Shown: positions 17,992-27,326 of the stretch, in pieces
Numbering within the stretch: position 1 is the first letter of the stretch
Layout of the letters: the number at the start of each line of letters is the position of its first letter
Assembly: GCF_002902305.1 (NCBI RefSeq)
Contig: NZ_PPPX01000001.1
Coordinates: 877,655 to 941,654 of the forward strand
Length of the DNA stretch: 64,000 nt
Source of the DNA: Staphylococcus argensis
GTDB taxonomy: Bacteria > Bacillota > Bacilli > Staphylococcales > Staphylococcaceae
Direction: 5' to 3'
Made by a program: the position numbers and the translations under genes
Notes under the pieces: model-generated
What the model was told of the DNA's origin: nothing
The model's input: the letters and a program-made list of their open reading frames with translations, nothing else
The model's database searches: none

Positions 17992-18897
17992 TTATTTAAC
18001 TAACGGATTTTTACTTTTCTTCATTTTAATATACTGGGAGATACTGTACACGATAATACCAACCCAGATAAAGACAAAGGTAATGAACTGGTGAATATCG
18101 AAAGGCTCTTTGAAGACAAAGATACCGAGTATAAAGATTAACGTTGGACCTACATATTGAATAAATCCAGTTAGTGACAACGGAATGCGTTGTGCACCTG
18201 CTGAGAATAAGATGAGTGGAATTGCCGTAATAGCACCCGAGAATAATAACCAGAATGTCGGCATGTTGATTCCTGATGACATATGACCTTGTTGCCAAAT
18301 CACCCATAAATAAATGAGACCTGCTGGAGCAGTCACGATGCATTCGATTGTGATACTACTGATGGAGTTCATCGGCACGACCTTTTTAATCAAGCCGTAA
18401 AAGCCAAATGAAAAAGCGAGTAATAAAGATATCAATGGGAACTCGCCTACTTGAATCGTCATATAAACAACGCCGATCAACGCGAGTATAATGGCTAACC
18501 ACTCAAACTTGTTAAAGCGTTCTTTCAAGAAGATGAGCGCGAGCAAGATACTTACCAATGGATTGATATAGTACCCGAGACTCGTTTGAAGCACGTGACC
18601 GTTGTTGACGGCCCAAATAAATGTCCCCCAGTTAATCGTTATCACGTAACCTGCGACGATAATCGCTATGAGTTGTATAGGATGTTTGAAAAGTTGGTTG
18701 ATATCCGAACCGAAATGGGTTTGCTTAGAAACCATAGCAACTATGAGCATGAATATCATAGATAGGACGATACGAAATGCGAGAATCTCGAAAGGTCCTA
18801 TACCGTGAATTAAATGCCAATAAAGTGGCAAGATGCCCCATAAAATATAAGCAGATAGTGCAAAGAATATTCCCTTTTTCATTTCGTTATTGTGCAT
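17992..18897 (-). CDS. rarD: RarD, EamA-type membrane transporter
   Basis: A 301-residue membrane protein of the EamA/RhaT (drug/metabolite) superfamily, RarD subgroup. Around ten hydrophobic segments are seen. The opening KKGIFFALSAYILWGILPLYWHL, with its YxxWGxxPLYW pattern, and the later GYYINPLVSILLALIFLKER and GFIQYVGPTLIFILGIFVFKE are the two EamA repeats. RarD was named in connection with chloramphenicol sensitivity, but the true substrate is unknown. AGGAGG lies 6 bases before the ATG. It starts 23 bases after the methyltransferase stop, so the two genes likely share a transcript. Confidence 0.92.
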   Translation of the reverse strand: MHNNEMKKGIFFALSAYILWGILPLYWHLIHGIGPFEILAFRIVLSMIFMLIVAMVSKQTHFGSDINQLFKHPIQLIAIIVAGYVITINWGTFIWAVNNGHVLQTSLGYYINPLVSILLALIFLKERFNKFEWLAIILALIGVVYMTIQVGEFPLISLLLAFSFGFYGLIKKVVPMNSISSITIECIVTAPAGLIYLWVIWQQGHMSSGINMPTFWLLFSGAITAIPLILFSAGAQRIPLSLTGFIQYVGPTLIFILGIFVFKEPFDIHQFITFVFIWVGIIVYSISQYIKMKKSKNPLVK

Positions 18898-18920
18898 ATA
18901 GGCCCTCCTTTAAATGATGA

Positions 18921-20045
18921 TTACTTCTTAGCACCCCAATATTGGTAATACGTACATTCAATATAACCGTTAAAGAGCTTACGACGTTTCGTAGCTTTAC
19001 GGTTTACTAGATGTTCAAATTCTTTATTGCTCGTTAAAATATACGCTGAAAGATGTGGATGCTCTTTCATTAACTTTCCAATATAGCGATACATCGTTTC
19101 GACTTCTTCGCGATCGCCGATACGTTCACCGTATGGTGGGTTCCCTATTAAAGCGACAGGGTCGTCATGATTGATAGAAAGTGTGTTAACATCTTTCACT
19201 TTGAATTGGATAATTTCAGAAAGCCCGACTTCTTCGGCGTTTCTTTTCGCAATCTCCACCATCTCTGGGTCAATATCGTAAGCATAGACCTCAACTTCTC
19301 TATCATAGTGTGCAGCTTGATCTGCCTCTGCTCTGAGTTTGTCATACATATCATTTGGCATGAATTCCCATGACTCAGAGACGAACTCACGATTGAAGCC
19401 GGGTGCAATATTTTGAGCGATTAGGCACGCTTCAATAGCTATGGTTCCTGAACCGCAGAACGGATCGATGAGAGGTGTTGAACCTGTCCAGTTAGCGAGT
19501 TTCACTAAACTGGCTGCTAAGGTTTCTTTCAGTGGTGCTTCACCTTGAGCGACGCGATAACCTCTTTTATTCAAACCTGAACCAGAAGTGTCGACCGTGA
19601 GCAACGCTTCATCTTTCAATAAAGCTACTTCGACGGGATATTTAGAACCTGTTTCATCGATCCAACCTTTAATATTAAAAGCTTGCTTTAAACGTTCTAC
19701 GATGGCTTTCTTAACAATTGCCTGACAATCTGGAACGCTATGCAATGTTGATTTCACACTACGTCCTTGAACTGGGAATTGGCCACCTTCTTCAATAATC
19801 GTTTCCCATGGTAAGGCTTTAGTGGATTCGAATAAATCTTCGAATGTTGTGGCCTTAAAGCGTCCTACTACCAGTTTGATACGATCGGCAGTACGCAACC
19901 ATAAATTACACTTTGCGATGGCTTCTTCGTCACCTTCAAAGAATATACGCCCATTCTCTACTGTCGTCTCGTAACCTAAATCTTGAATTTCACGTGCGAC
20001 GATGGCTTCAAGACCCATCGGACAGACTGCTAATAATTGGTACAT
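18921..20045 (-). CDS. THUMP-domain 23S rRNA guanine methyltransferase (YpsC/RlmL-like)
   Basis: A 374-residue RNA methyltransferase with a ferredoxin-like/THUMP domain in the first 160 residues and a SAM-dependent domain after it. The SAM motif DPFCGSGTIAIEA is near residue 196, and the catalytic NPPYGER near 304 is the motif of N2-guanine methyltransferases such as RlmL. The B. subtilis counterpart is YpsC. Its place next to rnpB and gpsB is conserved in Bacillales. The start MYQLLAVCPMGLEA is typical of the family. rnpB has its own strong terminator, so this gene must have its own promoter in 20046-20131. Confidence 0.92.
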   Translation of the reverse strand: MYQLLAVCPMGLEAIVAREIQDLGYETTVENGRIFFEGDEEAIAKCNLWLRTADRIKLVVGRFKATTFEDLFESTKALPWETIIEEGGQFPVQGRSVKSTLHSVPDCQAIVKKAIVERLKQAFNIKGWIDETGSKYPVEVALLKDEALLTVDTSGSGLNKRGYRVAQGEAPLKETLAASLVKLANWTGSTPLIDPFCGSGTIAIEACLIAQNIAPGFNREFVSESWEFMPNDMYDKLRAEADQAAHYDREVEVYAYDIDPEMVEIAKRNAEEVGLSEIIQFKVKDVNTLSINHDDPVALIGNPPYGERIGDREEVETMYRYIGKLMKEHPHLSAYILTSNKEFEHLVNRKATKRRKLFNGYIECTYYQYWGAKK

Positions 20046-20137
20046 GATTTCGCTCCTTTATCTCTTCTTGTATAGTTATATTATCAAATGTAACTTGGAT
20101 TGAATATGCGATAATAGCTATTCTTCTATGTAAAAAA

Positions 20138-20161
20138 GCTCTCCTGAGCATACAGGAGAGC
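20138..20161 (-). terminator. rnpB terminator
   Basis: Arms gctctcctg (20138-20146) and caggagagc (20153-20161), loop of 6, followed on the minus strand by six T residues (20132-20137). A textbook factor-independent terminator just after RNase P RNA. Confidence 0.92.
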
Positions 20162-20172
20162 GATCAACTAGT

Positions 20173-20562
20173 GATGGTATTTATATAAGCCATGTTCTGT
20201 ACCATCGTACTGCTACGTGCACTAGTTACACTTGTACTCCGGTGGTAATCATCTGTCTGAGATGAGCACATAACTCATCTCCTCGTTAATACGTTGACTT
20301 CCGCTTAACAAGTGCTCCTACCAAATTTGGATTGCTCACTCGAGGGGTTTACCGCGTTCCACCTTTTGTGTTTCCACAAAAGCTACGTCACTGTGGCACT
20401 TTCAAACTATTCTAATCTTATCTCTCGACTTAGATTATTTCGTTGCCGTCAATTATTTGCCTTGACTTATGATTTCATCAAGCACGAACACTACAGTCGT
20501 CTCAGACTGTGTGAGCATGGACTTTCCTCTATATTGCTATAGCGATTACCCTAAATACCATC
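20173..20562 (-). ncRNA. rnpB: RNase P RNA, type B
   Basis: The catalytic RNA of RNase P, which matures tRNA 5' ends. The minus strand shows the class signatures: GGGTAATCGC and GAGGAAAGTCC near the 5' end, GAAAGTGCCACAGTGACG, GTGGAACGCGGTAAACCCC, and ACATGGCTTA near the 3' end. The terminal helix P1 is a perfect 11-bp pair (20552-20562 with 20173-20183), which sets both ends. The order resembles the B. subtilis type-B RNA throughout. It is flanked by a strong promoter and a terminator, so it is an independent unit. Confidence 0.95.
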
Positions 20563-20568
20563 TTTCAA

Positions 20569-20597
20569 ATTATATCATTTCACTAGGTGTCTCACAA
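20569..20597 (-). promoter_or_regulatory. rnpB promoter
   Basis: Minus-strand TTGTGA (20592-20597) and a perfect TATAAT (20569-20574) with a 17-base spacer; the start of P1 lies 7 bases downstream, where transcription is expected to begin. Confidence 0.85.
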
Positions 20598-20622
20598 TAG
20601 ACATACATTAATCAGATAAAAT

Positions 20623-20674
20623 GCGAGTCCATGACAATCGATGAATTTGATTGTTCTTAGACTCGCGAGCATAA
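20623..20674 (-). terminator. Probable gpsB terminator
   Basis: Hairpin with outer arms gcgagtc and gactcgc and inner arms gacaatc and gattgtt, 41 bases after the gpsB stop. The minus strand continues ATTTTAT, a weak T run, so termination may be partial. Confidence 0.5.
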
Positions 20675-20714
20675 CGATTTTACTGTATGTGCATTCTCTT
20701 TTCTAAAGTAAGTA

Positions 20715-21050
20715 TTATTTCTTTTGACCAAAAACAGCTTTCTCTAAGTTAGATAAACGTTTGAGAATATCAACGTTGTTATTGCCGCTATTAGAAGAGA
20801 AACTTTTGTTCTCTTGTGGACGTGAAGTAGCAACACGTAAACGTAGTTCTTCAAGTTCTTTCTTTAATTTATGATTTTCTTCAGAAAGTTTAACGACTTC
20901 ATTATTAAGATCCGACATTTTTTGGTAGTCAGCGATGATATCGTCTAGAAAAGCATCCACTTCTTCACGACGATAACCACGTGTCATTGTTTTTTCAAAG
21001 TCCTTTTCATATATATCCTTTGCAGTAAGCTTTAAAGATACATCTGACAT
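20715..21050 (-). CDS. gpsB: GpsB, cell division and wall synthesis regulator
   Basis: A 111-residue DivIVA-like protein that links the division machinery with penicillin-binding proteins; in S. aureus it also acts on FtsZ. The N-terminal [28 protein letters not shown] is the lipid/PBP-binding DivIVA domain, residues 36-75 form a coiled coil ([17 protein letters not shown]), and the C-terminal [16 protein letters not shown] is the trimerising end. The longer frame starts at 21080, but MSDVSLK at 21050 has GAGGTGAG upstream and matches relatives. It is preceded by an approximately 200-nt structured leader and a TATAAT box. Confidence 0.95.
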   Translation of the reverse strand: MSDVSLKLTAKDIYEKDFEKTMTRGYRREEVDAFLDDIIADYQKMSDLNNEVVKLSEENHKLKKELEELRLRVATSRPQENKSFSSNSGNNNVDILKRLSNLEKAVFGQKK

Positions 21051-21084
21051 TTCTCTCACCTCATTTATAATATTCATCAAAAAA

Positions 21085-21238
21085 TTAGGACACCTTGTTA
21101 TCTATTTCTCGTTTATATAGCGCATTGCTTTTGCGAAATCTTTTTACGCATGGCGTTGCTAAACGTTCAATAAAGATGACATATTGTTGAACGCTTCATC
21201 TTTACTTGCGCGAATTCCGCGTAATAGGTGTATCCTAA
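21085..21238 (-). ncRNA. Candidate structured leader RNA of gpsB
   Basis: An 11-bp closing stem, ttagga/tcctaa plus cacct/aggtg (21085-21095 with 21226-21238, two bases bulged), encloses 130 bases with three further hairpins: cgttcaa/ttgaacg (21164-21170 with 21187-21193), acgc/gcgt (21146-21156) and cgcg/cgcg (21210-21222 region). A minus-strand TATAAT at 21257-21262 would start a transcript just upstream of the stem. The 3' arm ends 34 bases before the gpsB ATG. I do not recognise the family. Confidence 0.5.
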
Positions 21239-21256
21239 TATTAAATTGCATATAAC

Positions 21257-21262
21257 ATTATA
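21257..21262 (-). promoter_or_regulatory. -10 box of the gpsB leader
   Basis: Perfect TATAAT on the minus strand, about 15-20 bases before the structured leader. The matching -35 (ATACTT at 17 bases) is poor, so the promoter call rests mainly on the -10. Confidence 0.4.
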
Positions 21263-21368
21263 TTACCCATTCACTTTTAAAGTATGCTTATCTACATACC
21301 TTATCATCATCATATGGTTGAGTTATGCATTTGAATAGACGATCTTTCTACTCCCGCCTATCCCATTT

Positions 21369-21929
21369 TTAAAAATCACTTTGTTCCCATTGTAAATCGT
21401 TCACGAACTCGCTCAAATCGTCGAGTGTAACAATGTCACAAGTATAATTTGTTTTTTCCATAAAATCAACTAACTTCTTCTTGAAAAACTTAGGTGTCGC
21501 CTCTTTCTCATCATCATAAACGAGCAACGTCATGTCCGTGTGATCTAACATGAACTGATCCGTGCGTTGAAACTGATATGGGCCTTGGTAACCTTCATGG
21601 AATACACTATCGACGAAGTCAGCTTGTTCAGTGATTTGCATATACTTGAGTTGATTCGTCTCGTTCCAGCGTTCAGTGTGATGTTCAAATGGTGTAACAA
21701 TACCAAGCTTAAAGTCTGGATATGTTTCTTTAAGTTGAATTACCGTTTCAGCTGCCCATAATTCAATTCCCATTTGTCCTTGAATCAATACCCACTCTAA
21801 ACCTTCCTCTATCAAGGCGGTCAAGCGACGTTCGAGAAAAGCTTTAATGTAATACACTGCAGGCTCGACATCTTTAAAGATGCCAAGTTCGAATGATTTA
21901 TAGCCTGTTACATAAATTGTCTTAATCAT
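21369..21929 (-). CDS. ypsA: YpsA, SLOG/DUF1273 family protein
   Basis: A 186-residue protein of the DUF1273 (YpsA) family, with a Rossmann-like SLOG nucleotide-binding fold. Family marks are the N-terminal [14 protein letters not shown], the glycine-rich [14 protein letters not shown] loop, the [17 protein letters not shown] segment, and [10 protein letters not shown]. In Firmicutes YpsA is linked with cell division, consistent with gpsB being its neighbour, but the ligand is unknown. The ATG at 21929 overlaps the end of yppE by 8 bases (aATGATTAAg), so the two are coupled; the ORF extension to 21941 is discarded. Confidence 0.9.
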   Translation of the reverse strand: MIKTIYVTGYKSFELGIFKDVEPAVYYIKAFLERRLTALIEEGLEWVLIQGQMGIELWAAETVIQLKETYPDFKLGIVTPFEHHTERWNETNQLKYMQITEQADFVDSVFHEGYQGPYQFQRTDQFMLDHTDMTLLVYDDEKEATPKFFKKKLVDFMEKTNYTCDIVTLDDLSEFVNDLQWEQSDF

Positions 21930-22266
21930 TGAATTCACCATTCCGTTTAATTTGATTCAAATCATAGCGCACGGCTTTTAATTTCTCATTAAAGAGTTTA
22001 CGACTTGTACGTGCGAAATGACACTCTACTGACAAATCTTGAAGGTTTGAAATGAGTAAGGAGAATTTGTAGTCATTAAAGTAATTCACATTCTGAGTAA
22101 TTTCATCTTGATACTTTTTGAAGTCAGCTATGCATGCGTCAATACGTTCAGCGTACGGCAGTACTACACTATAGAATGAATCTTCTTCTTGCTCACGTTT
22201 AACAGAGTCAAAGCGCTGTTCCATATACTCAAGTTCTTCAAGGAATTGATTGATGAGTTCGTACAA
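21922..22266 (-). CDS. YppE-like DUF1798 protein
   Basis: A 114-residue, mostly helical, charged protein of the DUF1798/YppE family; no function is known. The N-terminal [20 protein letters not shown] and the following [18 protein letters not shown] are amphipathic helices. Translation starts at TTG 22266, with an AGGTGA Shine-Dalgarno about 4 bases upstream. It is divergent from recU and overlaps ypsA, matching the ypsA-yppE-recU neighbourhood known in Bacillus and Staphylococcus. Confidence 0.85.
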   Translation of the reverse strand: MYELINQFLEELEYMEQRFDSVKREQEEDSFYSVVLPYAERIDACIADFKKYQDEITQNVNYFNDYKFSLLISNLQDLSVECHFARTSRKLFNEKLKAVRYDLNQIKRNGEFND

Positions 22267-22581
22267 TTAAATCACCTACCTCATTTAATTTATCACATTC
22301 CTCAGTTCCACGTCATGTTGCGGTCTAGCCAAGTCCGTATTTGTTTAAAGTTGATTTTAAAGGTAAAATAATGAGAGGAGATGCGTCGTGACTTGTTGTT
22401 AGAGTCGATTTCACACATGGCGTATCTGAATTAAATTTTATATAAAGCTCACCGTTGAACTACAGTAAGAGCGTAAACATCGTCCTTGTTTAAGTGTGGT
22501 ATGGCGAATTGATTTGGAAAACACGCATATTTAATGTATAATAAGTAAAGTTTTGATTAACTATTAAAAGTGGTGACAATG
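22267..22581. other. Divergent promoter region of yppE and recU
   Basis: 315 bases without a gene. It holds the recU promoter (22514-22542). I see no clear yppE promoter and no strong secondary structure. Confidence 0.7.
22514..22542 (+). promoter_or_regulatory. recU-pbp2 promoter
   Basis: TTGGAA at 22514-22519 and a perfect TATAAT at 22537-22542 with a 17-base spacer, about 40 bases before the recU start. Confidence 0.75.
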
Positions 22582-23208
22582 ATGAATTATCCAAATGGGA
22601 AGCCATTTTTGAGAAATAAGACTCAAGACGGACGTTCTAAGCCTAAGCAACATAGTAACATTGACTATGGTGGCCGCGGTATGACGCTTGAGAAAGATAT
22701 TCAACGTTCAAATAAGTATTATTTGCGAGAAGGTCGTGCGGTGATACATAAGAAACCCACTCCTGTCCAAATCGTGAATGTTCATTATCCTAAGCGCAGT
22801 AAGGCTGTGATTAACGAAGCTTATTTCAGAACACCGTCAACCACAGATTACAATGGAATCTATAAAGGTTATTATATTGACTTTGAAGCGAAAGAGACAA
22901 AGAACAAGACTTCCTTTCCATTAAGTAATATTCACGACCACCAAGTTGATCATATGCAGGCGTGTTATTTACAACATGGTCTGGTGTTTTTACTCATTCG
23001 TTTTAAGACGCTTAACGAGGTCTATCTCCTTCCCTTCTCGAAGTTCAAATACTTCTGGAAGAGGTATAAAAATGGAGTGAAAAAGTCGATTAAGGTTGAA
23101 GAAATGCGCGAAAATAGTTACTATATTCCGTATCAGTATCAACCGAGATTGAATTACCTCGAAGCTGTGGATAAGTTGATATTAGATGAAAGTGAGGACC
23201 GCGTATGA
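22582..23208 (+). CDS. recU: RecU, Holliday junction resolvase
   Basis: A 208-residue nuclease that resolves Holliday junctions in recombination and chromosome segregation. Catalytic residues lie in STTDYNG and [13 protein letters not shown], the conserved core with acidic and lysine ligands, followed by [14 protein letters not shown]. The start is taken at ATG 22582 (MNYPNGK) by family similarity; ATG 22579 and GTG 22570 are in frame just upstream, and GGTG is the only ribosome site. The stop overlaps the pbp2 start (ATGA), the classic recU-pbp2 coupling of Firmicutes. Confidence 0.95.
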   Translation: MNYPNGKPFLRNKTQDGRSKPKQHSNIDYGGRGMTLEKDIQRSNKYYLREGRAVIHKKPTPVQIVNVHYPKRSKAVINEAYFRTPSTTDYNGIYKGYYIDFEAKETKNKTSFPLSNIHDHQVDHMQACYLQHGLVFLLIRFKTLNEVYLLPFSKFKYFWKRYKNGVKKSIKVEEMRENSYYIPYQYQPRLNYLEAVDKLILDESEDRV

Positions 23209-25490
23209 CGGAAAAGAAAGGGGCTTCTCAATCTAATAAGAACAATGGGAAGTCCAATCAAAAAAAGAATAGAAACATCAAGAGAACGATTATCAAGATT
23301 ATCGGCTTTATCATCATCGCGTTTATCATCCTAGCACTCGTAGGTATCTTGCTTTTTGCTTACTATGCATGGAAAGCACCTGCTTTTACCGAATCGAAAC
23401 TGCAAGATGATATCCCAGCGAAGATTTATGATAAAGATGGCAATCTGATGAAGACCTTGGACAATGGTCAGCGTCGTGCACACGTGAAGTTGAATGATGT
23501 TCCTGAGAATATGCGTAACGCTGTTCTAGCGACAGAGGATAACAGTTTCTACAAACACGGTGCGATCGACTACAAACGTTTCGTCAAAGCAGCGTTAAGT
23601 AACGTCACTGGTGGCTTTGGTGCTCAAGGTGGTTCCAGCTTAACGCAACAAGTTGTGAAACGTTCCTTCTTAACTGATAAGAAGACAATTGGTCGTAAGG
23701 CGCAAGAGGCATACCTATCCTATCGTCTTGAACAAGAGTACAGTAAAGATGAAATCTTCGAAATGTACTTGAACAAGATTTACTACTCTGATGGTGTAAC
23801 AGGTATTAAAGCAGCGGCTAAATACTACTTCAACAAAGACTTGAAGGACTTAAACTTAGCTGAAGAAGCTTACCTCGCAGGTTTACCGCAAGTTCCAAAC
23901 TCTAACAATATTTACGATCATCCTAAACAAGCGGAACATCGTAAAGACGTTGTGCTCTATCTCATGGCTCGTCACCATAGAATTTCTGATAAAGAGAAGA
24001 AAGAAGCACAAGATACGTCATTACAGAAGAACTTGGTTAAACGTAGTGCAGAAGATCGCCAGGTTAAAGACGAAGATAAGAATCCAGAATATGCTTCATA
24101 CATCAACTTTGTGAAATCTGAGTTAATGAACAACAAAGAATTCAAAGGTAAAAACCTCGGTGATGTATTAAACAGTGGCGTTAAGATCTACACAAACATG
24201 GATGCCGACGTACAGAAATCATTACAGAACCGTATCGATAACGGTAATTACTACAAGAATGATGACCAACAAGTTGGTTCTTCTATCGTAGACAGTCAAT
24301 CTGGTGCCCTAGTCGCTATTTCAGGTGGACGTCATTTCAAAGATATCGTTGATCGTAACCAAGCGACAGATGCTCACCCTACTGGTTCATCACTCAAGCC
24401 ATTCTTAGCTTATGGACCAGCAATTGAGAACATGCAATGGGCAACAAACCACGGTATCCAAGACGAATCTTCTTATCAAGTGGATGGTACGACATTCCGA
24501 AACTATGACACGAATGGTCACGGTCTCGTGAAGATGTATGACGCATTACGTCAAAGTTTCAACATCCCAGCACTTAAAGCTTGGCAACAAACGAAAGAGA
24601 ATGCCGGTGAAAGTGCTCCGAAAGATTTCGCATCTAAAGTCGGACTTGATTATGAGAAGAACCCAACTGCGCCAGACGTTCTTGGTGGTGCGTCTTCAGA
24701 ATTCTCACCTACTCAATTAGCTTCAGCATTCGCTTCATTAGCTAATGGCGGTGAATATAACAACGCACACTCAATCAAGAAAGTTGTTAAGCAGAACGGT
24801 GATACGATTGAATATGACCACACAAGTCATAAAGCTATGCAAGACTACACTTCTTACATGTTAGCTGAAATGCTGAAAGGTACATTTGAAGCATATGGTT
24901 CAGCTTACAACCATGGTGTAGACGGTGTTAACCTTGCTGCTAAGACAGGTACAAACAACTATGACCCTAATATTCAAGCGAAATACGGTTTACCAGACAA
25001 CGCAGCACCTGATACTTGGATTAATGGTTTCACTCCTAAATACAGCATGTCTGTATGGATGGGCTTCAATAAAGTTAAACAAGGTGGTACGAACTCATTC
25101 GTTGGCCACAGCGAACAAGAGTATCCACAATTCCTCTTACGTGATGTCATGAGTGACATTTCACCGAAAGATGGAAAGGACTTCAAGAAACCTAGCTCTG
25201 TATCTGGTGACTCTAAAGATAGCCTTTCTGTTGCGAACCATCCTGACGGTAATACAACAAGTCAGAAACCAAATGGCCAAGGTAGCAGTAGCTCAAGCAG
25301 CAATAGTAGTTCTAGCAATTCAAGCAGTTCTAATAGCTCAAGTAGCTCAAATCGCCAAGGTCAGCAACAACAGCAAGGTAATCAACAACAACAGACAGGG
25401 CAACAGCAACAAACTGGTAACAATGGCGGCAATGCTTTAACAAGATTGTTCCACTTAAATTCAGTCTTTGATTTCTTCAAAGCATCATAA
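23205..25490 (+). CDS. pbp2: Penicillin-binding protein 2 (bifunctional)
   Basis: A class A penicillin-binding protein of 761 residues that polymerises glycan strands and crosslinks peptides. A membrane anchor spans about 29-53. The glycosyltransferase domain has Glu111 in [11 protein letters not shown] and QGGSSLTQQ at 141-149. The transpeptidase has Ser395-x-x-Lys398 (GSSLKPF), Ser451-Phe-Asn453, and Lys580-Thr-Gly. The C-terminus is odd: residues about 692-716 are almost pure Ser/Asn and 717-742 Gln-rich, followed by a short hydrophobic helix-like end ([17 protein letters not shown]). S. aureus PBP2 is shorter, at about 727 residues. A terminator follows at 25512. Confidence 0.96.
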   Translation: MTEKKGASQSNKNNGKSNQKKNRNIKRTIIKIIGFIIIAFIILALVGILLFAYYAWKAPAFTESKLQDDIPAKIYDKDGNLMKTLDNGQRRAHVKLNDVPENMRNAVLATEDNSFYKHGAIDYKRFVKAALSNVTGGFGAQGGSSLTQQVVKRSFLTDKKTIGRKAQEAYLSYRLEQEYSKDEIFEMYLNKIYYSDGVTGIKAAAKYYFNKDLKDLNLAEEAYLAGLPQVPNSNNIYDHPKQAEHRKDVVLYLMARHHRISDKEKKEAQDTSLQKNLVKRSAEDRQVKDEDKNPEYASYINFVKSELMNNKEFKGKNLGDVLNSGVKIYTNMDADVQKSLQNRIDNGNYYKNDDQQVGSSIVDSQSGALVAISGGRHFKDIVDRNQATDAHPTGSSLKPFLAYGPAIENMQWATNHGIQDESSYQVDGTTFRNYDTNGHGLVKMYDALRQSFNIPALKAWQQTKENAGESAPKDFASKVGLDYEKNPTAPDVLGGASSEFSPTQLASAFASLANGGEYNNAHSIKKVVKQNGDTIEYDHTSHKAMQDYTSYMLAEMLKGTFEAYGSAYNHGVDGVNLAAKTGTNNYDPNIQAKYGLPDNAAPDTWINGFTPKYSMSVWMGFNKVKQGGTNSFVGHSEQEYPQFLLRDVMSDISPKDGKDFKKPSSVSGDSKDSLSVANHPDGNTTSQKPNGQGSSSSSSNSSSSNSSSSNSSSSSNRQGQQQQQGNQQQQTGQQQQTGNNGGNALTRLFHLNSVFDFFKAS

Positions 25491-25511
25491 TTAAATGAGA
25501 ACATAATAAAC

Positions 25512-25549
25512 ACCCTTCAGTTATTTCTTAAATGAAATAGCTGAAGGGT
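25512..25549 (+). terminator. pbp2 terminator
   Basis: Arms 25512-25527 and 25534-25549, 16 positions, one of which is a G-U pair only on the plus strand, followed by TATTTTTAGTTT. Orientation therefore favours pbp2. Confidence 0.88.
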
Positions 25550-25608
25550 TATTTTTAGTTTGAGCACTTTTTTGATAAGCTTACTTCATTTCAAGTTACT
25601 TAAACATG

Positions 25609-25944
25609 CTATCCTTTGTTCTCTCTTTTGCGGCGAATTTGATAAGACGCATTCATTTTAATGAGTTCATCTTTCATCGTCTTCATTTGACGATAACCCA
25701 TAAAGTGATATTTACGCATTTGAATGTAATCATAACGTTCTTTGAAGTTCATAGGCACAACAGGATAATCGTCTAAGTGATCAAAGTTGATGTCGTCTAT
25801 GTTGTTGACCCTTTTAAAGAACGAAAGGATTAACTCTAAATACTGATCTAAGAGCTTTTGTGCTTCAGTAGATTTCAGTTGTTTCTGTTTCACGTAAGGA
25901 TCGATTTGTGTCTCAAGTTGCTCGAAATCTGTCTTCTTAATCAT
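25609..25944 (-). CDS. ypoC: YpoC family protein
   Basis: A 111-residue helical protein of the YpoC family, of unknown function, regularly found after nth in Firmicutes. Its N-terminal half holds charged helices (KSTEAQKLLDQYLELILSFF) and its second half the conserved VPMNFKERYDYIQMRKYHFMGYRQM block, followed by a basic tail. It starts 3 bases after the nth stop, so it is the last gene of the mazG-to-ypoC operon. The pbp2 terminator lies between it and the convergent pbp2. Confidence 0.85.
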   Translation of the reverse strand: MIKKTDFEQLETQIDPYVKQKQLKSTEAQKLLDQYLELILSFFKRVNNIDDINFDHLDDYPVVPMNFKERYDYIQMRKYHFMGYRQMKTMKDELIKMNASYQIRRKRENKG

Positions 25945-25947
25945 GCC

Positions 25948-26610
25948 TTATTTCGCCTCTCTTAACTTCGCTTTATAACGTTTCTGACCTTCTCTACAAT
26001 CATCAAATAAAGGACATACATCGCATTTGGGTGCGCGAGCGAGACAGTGATAACGGCCGAAGAAGATGAGTTGATGATGTGTGCGGTTCCAGCGTTCACG
26101 TGGCACCACTTTACACAATTTCTCTTCTACTTGGCGTACATTATCTTTCCAACGACAAATGCCAAGACGTTTCGATACACGTTCGACGTGCGTATCCACT
26201 GCTAATGATGGTTCGTCGAAAGCGACACTCATGACGACATTTGCTGTCTTACGTCCCACACCAGCAAGACTTTCAAGTTCTTGATGTGTGCGAGGAATTT
26301 CGCCATTGAACTTATCTAGCAGTGAACGACAAAGTTTTTGAATATTTTTCGCCTTGTTGCGATAAAGACCAATCGTGCGAATATCATTTTCTAACTCCTC
26401 TTGAGGAACTTGTAAGAAATCTTCAGCTGTATGATATTTCTGGAATAACTTTGCTGTGACTTTATTCACTGAGTTATCCGTTGTTTGAGCTGAAAGTAGA
26501 ACCGCGATTGTGAGTTGAAACGGATTGTCATGTTTCAGTTCGCATTCGGCATCAGGAAACATTTCACTGATAACATCGATCATTTGTAAAGCTTTCTTAT
26601 TACTTACCAT
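25948..26610 (-). CDS. nth: Endonuclease III
   Basis: A 220-residue base-excision repair glycosylase/AP lyase for oxidised pyrimidines. The helix-hairpin-helix ELESLAGVGRKTANVV carries the catalytic Lys121, Asp139 is in LAVDTHV, and the [4Fe-4S] cluster ligands are Cys189, Cys196, Cys199 and Cys205. The ATG at 26610 is preferred to 26625 because GGAGAG lies 6-7 bases before it; it overlaps the end of dnaD by 11 bases. Length and motifs are normal. Confidence 0.96.
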   Translation of the reverse strand: MVSNKKALQMIDVISEMFPDAECELKHDNPFQLTIAVLLSAQTTDNSVNKVTAKLFQKYHTAEDFLQVPQEELENDIRTIGLYRNKAKNIQKLCRSLLDKFNGEIPRTHQELESLAGVGRKTANVVMSVAFDEPSLAVDTHVERVSKRLGICRWKDNVRQVEEKLCKVVPRERWNRTHHQLIFFGRYHCLARAPKCDVCPLFDDCREGQKRYKAKLREAK

Positions 26611-27286
26611 CGTTATTCTCTCCATTTAACCAATCAAACTTCGGTATTTTTTTAACTTTATGTGTCATTTGAGGTTGTCGGTACTGTTGACTCACTTTTT
26701 TAGACTCTTCCACAGTTTTTACATCTTTTTTCTTCCAGTTGAGTAATATACGATCCATATATTTAAAACTGAGTTTATCATGACTCTCAGCCTCATTTAA
26801 CGCTGCTTGTATAATTTCTAAATCATGTTGGTCGATATCGATCCATTGATTTAACGTTTCGATTTCATAAGGAGATAATGGACGACCAAATGCCTGTTCA
26901 ATACGTTGAAAGAGTGTGTTAAATTGCAGTTTCGCTTCATCTTCAGCTTGTGTGAGCTGTGTTGCTTCAATTACCTGACTGAGCTTATCGTAAAATGGAT
27001 CAAGATTCATATACTCTGTGAACTTAGCTTCTTCGTTTTTATTCACATTGAGCTCAAGAAGTTCACACTGTATCAAACGCTGAATAATGGCTGTGATTTC
27101 TCTAGCAGCTAAAGTCGTCCCCTGTTGCAAGACTTCAATAGAAGGTTGCTTATTGGATGTTTCAGCCGCATACAGTAACTTAATGAGTATTACGAAATCC
27201 GTTTCATTGATACCTAACTCATTGTAATGGTCTAAGAGTGCTTTGTGTATCACAACAGGACGCTCTCTCAGTTGGTACTTATCCAT
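26600..27286 (-). CDS. dnaD: DnaD, replication initiation/restart protein
   Basis: A 228-residue DNA-remodelling protein that helps load the replicative helicase at the origin and at stalled forks. The N-terminal winged helix (about 1-100) includes GINETDFVILIKLLYAAE and AREITAIIQRLIQCELLEL. The C-terminal DnaB_2-type domain (about 130-200) has the GRPLSPYEIETLNQWID motif and YMDRILLNWKKKDVKTVEE, the conserved end typical of DnaD. A basic tail follows. It lies 40 bases after dinG in the repair operon, and overlaps nth. Confidence 0.95.
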   Translation of the reverse strand: MDKYQLRERPVVIHKALLDHYNELGINETDFVILIKLLYAAETSNKQPSIEVLQQGTTLAAREITAIIQRLIQCELLELNVNKNEEAKFTEYMNLDPFYDKLSQVIEATQLTQAEDEAKLQFNTLFQRIEQAFGRPLSPYEIETLNQWIDIDQHDLEIIQAALNEAESHDKLSFKYMDRILLNWKKKDVKTVEESKKVSQQYRQPQMTHKVKKIPKFDWLNGENNDGK

Positions 27287-27326
27287 GTCTATCTCCCTCC
27301 TTTCTCATCGCCCTATTAACATAAGA

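Noticed and set aside
25153..25440. 95-codon open frame inside pbp2
   Set aside because: It is a frame-shifted reading of the Ser/Gln-rich tail of PBP2, with repetitive Ala/Val composition and no start signals.
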